Assembly: GCA_947044405.1 (NCBI GenBank) | Contig: CAMRHE010001093.1 | Span: forward strand, 102,501 to 166,500 | Source of the DNA: Leptodactylus fallax | Taxonomy: Eukaryota > Chordata > Amphibia > Anura > Leptodactylidae | Direction: 5' to 3' | DNA: 64,000 nt | In this document: piece after piece, positions 58,501 through 64,000 of the stretch | Layout of the letters: each line of letters begins with the position of its first letter | Position numbering within the stretch: the first letter of the stretch is position 1 | Position numbers and translations under genes: made by a program | The notes under the pieces: model-generated | Told to the model about the DNA's origin: nothing | Databases searched by the model: none | Seen by the model: only the letters and a program-made list of their open reading frames with translations

Positions 58501-58759
58501 AACTCTGCCACTCTCAGTTTATTACTCTTTGTTTTCCTCATCCGTAGTTGGGATCTCATCTGCCAGCATTACCAAGAGGTGTGCCTCAGAATGCCAGGAG
58601 TCCAGCAGCAACAGCTTTGGTGTCGGCTCCGTCTCCGTCTCCTGCTGCAACACCGACCTGTGTAACATCAGTGGTGGCGCCAGCATCAAGTCCAGCTATG
58701 CCGCCATCCTCCTGGCACTGGGATCCGTCCTGATGATCCTGAAGAGCTTAGTCCTGTAA
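49566..58759 (+). CDS. Ly6/uPAR (three-finger) GPI-anchored protein, three exons
   Basis: Exon 1 is 49566-49617 (donor gtaag); exon 2 is 54359-54481 (acceptor cccgcag, donor gtgagt); exon 3 is 58548-58759 (acceptor ccgtag, stop TAA). Both introns are phase 1 and the joined frame is 128 codons. Exon 1 encodes a signal peptide (MAAYTSLLLVIALCAATG). The mature part runs from LTCYTC to CCNTDLCN with ten cysteines in LU-domain order. The tail from GGASIKSS is a GPI-anchor signal, so the product should be a small surface protein. Residues between the cysteines differ strongly from the first gene, whereas the tail differs at one of 28 residues. Intron 1 (4.7 kb) and intron 2 (4.1 kb) are packed with transposons and arrays. 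Ligand and symbol cannot be assigned. Confidence 0.88.
49660..49745. repeat. 41-bp intron-1 repeat, upstream block (2 units)
   Basis: Same unit as 53936-54340; the two blocks are now separated by ~4.2 kb of inserted DNA. Confidence 0.8.
49957..50673 (+). mobile_element. Tc1-like transposon (family 1, copy B), truncated
   Basis: Starts CAGTGGGG after TA (49955-49956), nearly identical to copy A from the terminal repeat through the helix-turn-helix region. It carries a 12-13-bp deletion near 50533 and ends at ~50673, where Penelope-like 3' sequence begins. Confidence 0.9.
50674..50850 (+). mobile_element. Penelope-like element, 3' end fragment
   Basis: Matches the 3' tail of the element at 1-1050: cctttgaag, tttcagtt(t)cttgtat, caccatgtctga(t/a)gaag, then tactcagttagcctctaaaa and cctgatttcttc. 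Inserted in, or joined to, Tc1 copy B. Confidence 0.8.
50857..50930. repeat. (TATG)n/(ATA)n microsatellite
   Basis: tatgtatgtgtgtatg-type repeats, then an ATA run that is the tail of the LINE. Confidence 0.8.
50925..51845 (-). mobile_element. CR1/L2-like LINE, 5'-truncated (same family as 3457-4026)
   Basis: Minus strand, with the ATT-type tail at the low-coordinate end and a C run in the 3' UTR. It encodes the LINE C terminus with WCHRNHLKINAGKTKEMVVD, YKYLGLLLNNKLDW, LLRTFFNSVVASAIFFGV and LLHPRCEKERYRKSFLPTA. It is cut off at ~51845 where sequence quality collapses. Confidence 0.88.
51120..51845 (-). pseudogene. LINE reverse transcriptase C-terminal region
   Basis: About 240 codons open to a stop at 51120, from just after the RT catalytic box to the end of the protein. 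The first ~35 codons of the longer open frame (51846-51956) come from the anomalous G/C-run stretch and are not LINE protein. Confidence 0.85.
51846..52182. other. Homopolymer-rich anomalous stretch, likely sequence or assembly error
   Basis: Dense runs of G, C, A and T (several of 10 or more G or C) unlike anything else in the window, between a LINE that stops abruptly and a (TATG)n microsatellite. Open frames here are meaningless. Confidence 0.7.
52183..52262. repeat. (TATG)n microsatellite
   Basis: tatgtatgtatgtgtgtatg-type repeats up to the TA target of Tc1 copy D; similar to 50857-50915. Confidence 0.85.
52263..53844 (-). mobile_element. Tc1-like transposon (family 2, copy D), both ends present
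   Basis: 1582 bp. Left end cagtacagaccaaaagtttg after TA; right end caaacttttggtctgtactg, followed by GA rather than TA. Terminal repeats are ~220 bp or more and contain inverted transposase C-terminal sequence (53570-53690 against 52430-52530). Transposase frames are broken as in copy C. Confidence 0.92.
52426..53430 (-). pseudogene. Tc1-family transposase (family 2), frameshifted
   Basis: ATG at 53430 (MARKKQLSKEK) to a stop at 53005, the same truncation point as copy C; the C-terminal part reads at 52426-52842. The catalytic-site motif SPDLNPIQMVW also has Q in place of E, as in copy C. Confidence 0.85.
53936..54340. repeat. 41-bp minisatellite in intron 1 (about 9-10 units)
   Basis: The unit contains gataggattagatacatagc and tcagcaggcagtatcacaca. 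It ends ~20 bases before the exon 2 acceptor region. The homologous block is at 9439-9556 in the first gene. Confidence 0.92.
54752..56230. repeat. 33/36-bp minisatellite (about 43 units)
   Basis: Units of gtgacacaagagcttacaat then ctatgaggtagag, with or without one extra gag/ggg triplet. All lengths are multiples of 3, so frames of ~516 codons (plus) and ~526 codons (minus) are open. The unit is derived from the LINE 3' region (gagcttacaatctatgag occurs once in the flanking LINE). Confidence 0.95.
56790..57660. repeat. 31-bp minisatellite (about 28 units)
   Basis: The unit contains tagtgaccggcacagaccgg followed by aggcctcgctg. The left flank (ggcagccaatgtagtgac) shows how the unit arises from the LINE itself. 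Minus-strand frames of ~318 codons are artefacts. Confidence 0.95.
57701..58060 (-). pseudogene. LINE reverse transcriptase fragment
   Basis: About 120 codons after the RT catalytic box with KTELLLFPPSN, LGVMSDSDLSF and SRLDYCNSLL. Related to 14696-15196. The upstream part is missing. Confidence 0.8.
58325..58440. repeat. (GTTA)n microsatellite with GGGTTA interruptions
   Basis: gttagttagttgggttagtt-type repeats ~110 bases upstream of exon 3. Confidence 0.85.
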
Positions 58760-58785
58760 CCTCAGACATGAGGGCAGAATATAGA

Positions 58786-58791
58786 AATAAA
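58786..58791 (+). terminator. Polyadenylation signal of the second Ly6-type gene
   Basis: AATAAA, 27 bases after the stop codon, as in the first gene. Confidence 0.8.
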
Positions 58792-58919
58792 GATGTTGTA
58801 ACCACAGTGTCCTGCCCCCATTACTGGTCTGTAACTGTCAGTGAATGGAAATATTCTTGTTTACATCTAGAGACTGAAAATCTGTCTGGATCAAACACTT
58901 CTTACAACTGAGGGTTTGT

Positions 58920-59177
58920 TAGGGAGAGTTCACACTACTGTTACTAAAGTCCGTTGTTGTCTTCCGTCATAGGAAGACAGCAATGGACATTAAACTGTCA
59001 CAGAGAACAGTCACTGACTGATTCTGTGTCCGTTCCCATTGACACCAATGTAAATAACATGGCGGACGCTAGCTTCTATCTTTCTGCGCGCAGGACTTTA
59101 TCTTCTGTTACAAAAATAAACAACCATCAAGGAAGGCAGCAGTGGACTTTAGTAACGGTAGTGTGAACTCTCCCTTA
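58920..59177. mobile_element. MITE with ~45-bp terminal inverted repeats
   Basis: Left tagggagagttcacactact, right gtagtgtgaactctccctta; arms 58920-58964 and 59133-59177 pair closely (including gttactaaagtcc). No coding. Family not assigned. Confidence 0.75.
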
Positions 59178-59571
59178 CAGCTGTATCCAGACAATGTACA
59201 ATGTATCAGGTAAATGCAACAGAAGAGAGATATACAGAATGATATAATTGTCACAAACCCTCAGCTGTGTGTGCAGGACTAGGTCATAAAGCTGTTCTGC
59301 CTCTAAGTCAGATAGATGCCAGCCTCAAGTTGCTTCCATGTAGAGCCCATAGATCCTCTCCATCGATTCCAGCCCAGGGTATCCCCATAGTTTTTGGCTT
59401 AATTTGGTGTGGTTCTGTTACAGTGTATCCATCCTCTATCACTATAGTTACATGTATAGCTCCAGTATTCTCAGTCATTGGACAGGACTTGTTTCCTTGT
59501 AGGATTATCAGATTATCAGATCTCCCATCAGGCCCATTTCTGGTTCCATATAAACTCTGATACTTGATGAG
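59178..59571. other. Unassigned stretch
   Basis: No domain-bearing frame and no recognised repeat. Confidence 0.4.
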
Positions 59572-59575
59572 TTAA

Positions 59576-59944
59576 AGGGGTTGTCCAGGATTGTTGTATG
59601 ATAGGCTATAAATATCTGATGTCGACAGGCGGGTCCCGCAAGGATCAGATGTCCGGGACTGTTTCTGACACTGTACACAGCACGGACCTGAAAGCAGTCA
59701 GCCCTGTGTTATGTATAGTGGATGGCCCATTGACTTCGATGGGAGCTGAGCTGCAGTACTGGCGTCCGGCCACTATACAGGGAGAAGGGCCAACACTCTC
59801 GCTCCATGCTATATGTAGTACGGGTGTTGGAAGTGACCCCAAACAGCTGATCTGTGCATGGTCCACCTGTCAGCCTCACACCAGTCAGATATTTATGGCC
59901 TATCTTTAGAATAGTCCATTAAAAAAAAATCCTGGCCACCCCCT
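59576..59944. mobile_element. TTAA-flanked MITE (piggyBac-like)
   Basis: TTAA at 59572-59575 and 59945-59948. Terminal repeats aggggttgtccaggatt and aatcctggccaccccct. A related left end occurs at 1136. TTAA target use points to piggyBac-type mobilisation, an inference. Confidence 0.75.
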
Positions 59945-60379
59945 TTAACCCTATCACCTCCTTTCAGCATGGTACTTGAGTAGTGGGTTGCGGCAAATGG
60001 GTTGTGGCTTATATAAAAAGGAATGGCGTATACAAAAGGGTGTGGCAAAGGGACAGAGAAACAAAATCCAAAATCTGGCCCCAAAATAAATTGAATAGAA
60101 CATTATAAATAAGCGGACCTCAGACACAGCCCCATTGTAGTCATCGAGTCTCCACCATTGGTAACGTGTGCGAGGAGCCCTGTCATTTACTATTGATGGA
60201 AGTTGCCTAATAGTCACACCAAGTATCCAGAGTGACGCAGTACAAGGAAGTGGTGAAGACTATGATGCAACCTGCAGAAACGTTACTCCCCATAGATGGC
60301 AACAGAAAATGTGTGAGACTCTGACAACTGCTGGAAAAAATCCACAAGACTGAAAAATCTCCATCAGGTCATGTAAGAC

Positions 60380-60903
60380 ACATATAAAGGGGGCTTCATT
60401 ACCCACGCCATGCTTCTCAGTATGATACTTATACTCCTATTTACCATGGAACTTCATCATCTAAAAGCCAAGTCACAGTGCCCTGAGAGACGTCACCGCA
60501 AGTATGGAGAGACACTTGGGACAAGGTTCCAGCCAACGCGTTTCATGAATCTTTCTTCAGCAGCGTCTCCCTATGCCATAAAATGTTCAATCTGAAAACT
60601 ACCTTGTTTTACTAAAAGTGGGATGAACATTAAATGAAACTTATTTTTATAAATTTTATTAGAAACCTATGTCAGATCATCCCCCTTCCAAATAAATATG
60701 ATATTATTCCTAAAATGGCACCACAGGGTCCGGATCACACCAAGACCACTCCATGGGCGGCTGTATTTCTTCTGCCACTGACCCATGTATACATTTTCAG
60801 AACATGGGGTGAGACAGGGCCCCATTGCGGTACCCTGACATTTACAAATAAAAATCACCTTCATATAAAAAAAAAAAAAGAATAAATTAAATGCATTTCC
60901 CAA
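60380..60903 (-). mobile_element. Penelope-like element fragment
   Basis: On the minus strand, 60667-60860 reads QGTAMGPCLTPCSENVYMG and IIFIWKGDDL, the RT region around the metal-binding site in degenerate form. The region to the left (ccaacgcgtttcatgaatc at ~60533) resembles Penelope non-coding ends. Many frame breaks. Confidence 0.65.
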
Positions 60904-61238
60904 TAAAAATTGTTTACTTTAGAATTTCTCCAAAAAAGCCAATATATGGTTAGTGGGAGGAGCCATACAACCACCCACAGGGCAGTCTTAGTGGGAAGCG
61001 GGTCCTATGGCGCCATTCCATTTATGATATGGTATTTACTTGGAATTAAACAGTTTTTTAATTAGACTCATAAAAATTTATTTTATTTAAAATTCAGTCA
61101 CATTTTTAGAAAAATTGAGGACAACTGTTTAGATATAGCAATTTAAGTGAAAACTTGCCAAAAGTTAAGACATGATATGACACAAGCCCATAGATAGCAA
61201 TCATCTCAGTATCGGGCTGTCACCTTCCAAGGTGCATT
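60904..61238. other. Unassigned AT-rich stretch
   Basis: No feature supported. Confidence 0.4.
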
Positions 61239-62366
61239 TGTGGCATCCCAGAGCTGGCTATGGCTGGGCTGAGGGTGATCTCTGTGCATTGTATTATTTC
61301 CTGTTGCTTCATAGCCTGTGTGACATAGCAGGGGGTCCTGAGTCTCACACAACACAGCGCCACCTAGTGAGCCTCACACATGCATTACACCTCCCATAGG
61401 ATTGAATAGTAACCAAATGTCCAATGGGAGGACATCGCCTGGGAAAAGGGGAGGAGTCAGCTGATCACTGGGTCCCCATGGTAACACCCCTGCAGGAAGG
61501 TCCTGCGTGTGAGGAGTTAGAAGTGTGGAGTGTTAGGAGGAGGAGGTGAGGAGATAAGTGTGATGTCCTGTGAAGAAAGCAGTGAGTTTAGTGCAGGAAT
61601 CTCAAGTCCTAGACAGGCCCAGGAAGGTTGGAGAGCTGACATACTCCAGCTATTCAGAAGATCCTGTCCCCTGTCTGCCTAGCCATCGCCCTGAAGGAAG
61701 TCAAGCATCATTATCTTGTCAGCCTGAGACTGTGGAGAGAACATTCTGGAACACGTGCTCCATAGCCAGTATCACAGGATCCAGGGGCCAAGGCCAGACC
61801 TGTGGAATATCCCGCCACCCTGACTATTGCACCCCCGAAACTCTGAGCTATCAGGACCACATAACGTGAGTGGGGAATATTATGTACTAGTATCATGGTG
61901 GGCATCCTCCTATGTGCCAAATAGGAGCCCAGACGCACCTCAGGGCTGTAACACTGAAGTATAAGGGGCTAGGAACACCTTTCATCAAGTCTACCCTGCA
62001 CCCCAGGACTTTGCTGTGTCACCAGGCGTACCCCGTTGTTTTGTATGGAAGAAACTGTTTAAGCATTTGTGCCTCCACACCCATGGAAGTAAAAGTTCAA
62101 CTTTACAACCGTTTCTGTGTCTGACTCTGCACCGACAACATCAGGGCGCCCCAAACACCACCAGTCGGCACAGTATAGGGGAAGCGCCCCGGGGGAACAA
62201 TCACCACCAACATTTGTGCAGCCCCCTCATCACCGGTACCAGTGGTGGTAACGTGGGACAGCACCAGCGCTGCGCCCTCGTGCCCAGAGACCGTGACAAG
62301 TCTGCGCTGTTTGCACCCCGCAATCCCAACTGCAGCGTTACCTTCCATCTGGTCACCGCGAGAAAA
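61239..62366 (+). repeat. Probable 5' LTR of a second gypsy-type element
   Basis: Starts TGTGGCATCCC and runs to just before the primer binding site at 62369, ~1.1 kb. The downstream gag supports the reading. Both edges are approximate because the second LTR is outside the window. Confidence 0.55.
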
Positions 62367-62368
62367 AC

Positions 62369-62386
62369 TGGCGTCACGAACAGGAT
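62369..62386 (+). promoter_or_regulatory. Primer binding site of the second gypsy-type element (tRNA-Ser-like)
   Basis: TGGCGTCACGAACAGGAT. From memory this is a full 18-base complement of the 3' end of a vertebrate tRNA-Ser (CGA type). Confidence 0.7.
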
Positions 62387-63124
62387 ACGGGTGTGTGCCA
62401 TTTTGAGAAAGTCGCCACGAAAAGTGCGCCAAATTGTCTCCAGAGCATCGGTCTTTATTGTGGACTTTGCTAAGATCAAGTTTATTCCCTGAGAGTGCTT
62501 GCCACAAAGAGGGGGAGCCCTATACCCCTGAAGTAAGCCCTAAAGACTGTCCTCTCAGTGTCTTACAGCCCTGGAAGAGTTAAAACGCCCAGGACTTGTT
62601 TGCTGCGCCACATCGCTGTGTAAGAACGCCCACAAAGGGTTAACTGTGCCTTGCAAAAGTGCGGGAGATTTTTAGCACTGCCCATGAGGCCAGGAGACCC
62701 ATCTGCCGCCATCTTAGGAGAGCCCAGAATGCTGAGCGCAATGCTCCAGCGCACCCATACAAGAAAGTGAAAGGCAAACGTGCCGGCGCCATTTCTGACT
62801 CTCCGGTGCCGCATCACCGTCCCTGCTGTGCACCGCTGATCTCTGGTCCACGCTGCAGTTGCTGTCAGTGAGTACTGTGCCTCCCTGTCCTTGTCTTCAG
62901 TCCTCCCACGGCCCCAGCGAGTGTTTTCCGTGTACCGTGTCCGTGGGGAGTGCCACCATTAAAGAGGGGGAGCACACCGTCTGCCTGCATCACAGTGACT
63001 CTGTTAATAGCTACAGCATTCTTAAAGGGACAGCATTCCAAGTTGTAGTCTCCATTCCCTGCCAGCAAGCAGTTGAGTTTCTTAAAGAGACGGCGACCTA
63101 ATTCCAGTCATACCTGCAAACAAC

Positions 63125-64000
63125 ATGACTGAGCAAAGTGACATTGTGCCATCTGTTTCTAGTGATCCAGCAGTGCCCATGGCGAGCAGCCTACCATTCT
63201 CCATGCCATTTTACCCTGGCGCACCATGGCTGCCGCGCTACAAAGGGGAGGCGCATACCCTCAGGGACTTTCGTGAGAAGATGCTGTCTCTCTTCCAGTT
63301 CTATCCTCTGAATACAGAACAGCAGATACAGATCCTGCTGGGCCAGCTTGAGGGTGCTGCAGCTAGGGAGGTCAAATCCTGGCCTGCCTCTGACAAAAGA
63401 ACCCCTGGGCAAATTCTGGACAAACTCCAGGTGAACTTTGACGTGCGATCTGTCTCCGAGATAAAGATGCGCTTCTTTTCCAGACGACAACTACCTGGTG
63501 AGACCCTGCGGGACTATGCTTTATCCCTCCAAGAGGCATTCAGAGCTGTGGTGCAAGTGGATCCACGTGAAAATGTGGACTCTGATAAAATCTTGCTTGA
63601 CCGCTTCATAGAAGGGGCGGGTACCACATTGCTCCAGAGTCAGTTGCAAATGCTTGCTGCACAACATCCCAGCATCACGTTTGCTGACTTCAAGGCCCTT
63701 GCCATCCAGGTCTTGGGACAGGAGCAGCCCCAGCCGAGCCCAGTCATCTGTGCTCCCTCACCTGGACCCTCAACAAGCATCGCTCCAGTTGTCCTGCCAT
63801 TACCTCTGGGTACCTCACCTGCTGCCCAAACTGCGCAGACTACACCAGCAGACTCCAGAGATGACCTTCTGGCCCGAGTGGATCATCTGACCCGTGCCAT
63901 GGAACAGATCACCGTCCGTCTAGATCGTCTGACCCAGCCGTCTTCATCGTCCAGTGATCCTTTGCGAAGTCTCAACATCTCACCTGAGTCGCCACCCAGA
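63125..64000 (+). CDS. Gypsy-type Gag, N-terminal part (runs off the window)
   Basis: ATG at 63125 (MTEQSDIVPSVSSDP) opens 292 codons with no stop to the window end. The centre reads like a retrotransposon capsid: LPRYKGEAHTLRDFREKM, LEGAAAREVKSWP, FFSRRQLPGETLRDYALSLQ and LLDRFIEGA, comparable to Ty3/gypsy and PNMA-type capsids. A P/S/T-rich linker follows, then a leucine-heptad-like stretch (RVDHLTRAMEQITVRLDRLT). The zinc knuckle and pol expected next are beyond the window. It lies ~740 bp after the primer binding site. The long intact frame suggests a young copy. A domesticated Gag gene is less likely given the adjacent primer site. Confidence 0.8.
   Translation, partial: MTEQSDIVPSVSSDPAVPMASSLPFSMPFYPGAPWLPRYKGEAHTLRDFREKMLSLFQFYPLNTEQQIQILLGQLEGAAAREVKSWPASDKRTPGQILDKLQVNFDVRSVSEIKMRFFSRRQLPGETLRDYALSLQEAFRAVVQVDPRENVDSDKILLDRFIEGAGTTLLQSQLQMLAAQHPSITFADFKALAIQVLGQEQPQPSPVICAPSPGPSTSIAPVVLPLPLGTSPAAQTAQTTPADSRDDLLARVDHLTRAMEQITVRLDRLTQPSSSSSDPLRSLNISPESPPR

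Overview
KIND OF ORGANISM. This is a gene-poor, repeat-rich vertebrate nuclear region, most likely from a frog (anuran amphibian). That is inferred from the mix: two Ly6/uPAR-type genes with GT-AG introns, Penelope-like elements with GIY-YIG endonuclease, CR1/L2-like LINEs, a tRNA-derived SINE, Ty3/gypsy and Ty1/copia elements, several Tc1/mariner families, and small TTAA-flanked MITEs. No bacterial gene, operon, rRNA, tRNA gene or CRISPR array is visible. || LAYOUT. 1-1016: Penelope-like fragment with ~310-bp inverted ends. 1469-9438: Ty3/gypsy element on the minus strand with 1006-bp LTRs, its pol split by a truncated LINE (3457-4026). 9592-10128: exons 2 and 3 of a first Ly6-type gene. 10.2-14.4 kb: non-coding with dispersed repeats. 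14.4-15.7 kb: LINE. 15.7-25.5 kb: minisatellites of 29, ~80, 31 and 42 bp, with a hAT-like element, a Penelope-like fragment and a MITE between them. 26.7-37.3 kb: a ~10.5-kb inverted repeat whose outer arms are 34-bp arrays and whose 3.1-kb spacer holds another 42-bp array. 37.4-47.7 kb: mariner MITE, Tc1 element, complete Ty1/copia element (39715-44550), and two more Tc1-type elements. 49566-58759: a second, apparently complete three-exon Ly6-type gene whose two introns are filled with Tc1, Penelope and LINE insertions, more minisatellites and a suspicious homopolymer-rich stretch. 58.9-61 kb: two MITEs and a Penelope fragment. 61.2 kb to the end: the 5' part of another gypsy-type element, with gag running off the window. 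|| HOW THE PARTS RELATE. The only host genes I can support are the two Ly6-type genes, tandem paralogues on the plus strand. They share intron phase, a 41-bp intron-1 repeat and an almost identical GPI-anchor tail, while their mature three-finger domains differ strongly. Everything else is mobile or repetitive DNA. About 17.6 kb (27%) is tandem minisatellite, and several arrays lie inside transposons: one copia LTR, a hAT-like element and a LINE. Very long open frames inside the arrays are by-products of the repeat units, not genes. All coordinates and motif calls were read by eye; family names and tRNA primer matches rest on remembered family knowledge, not searches.
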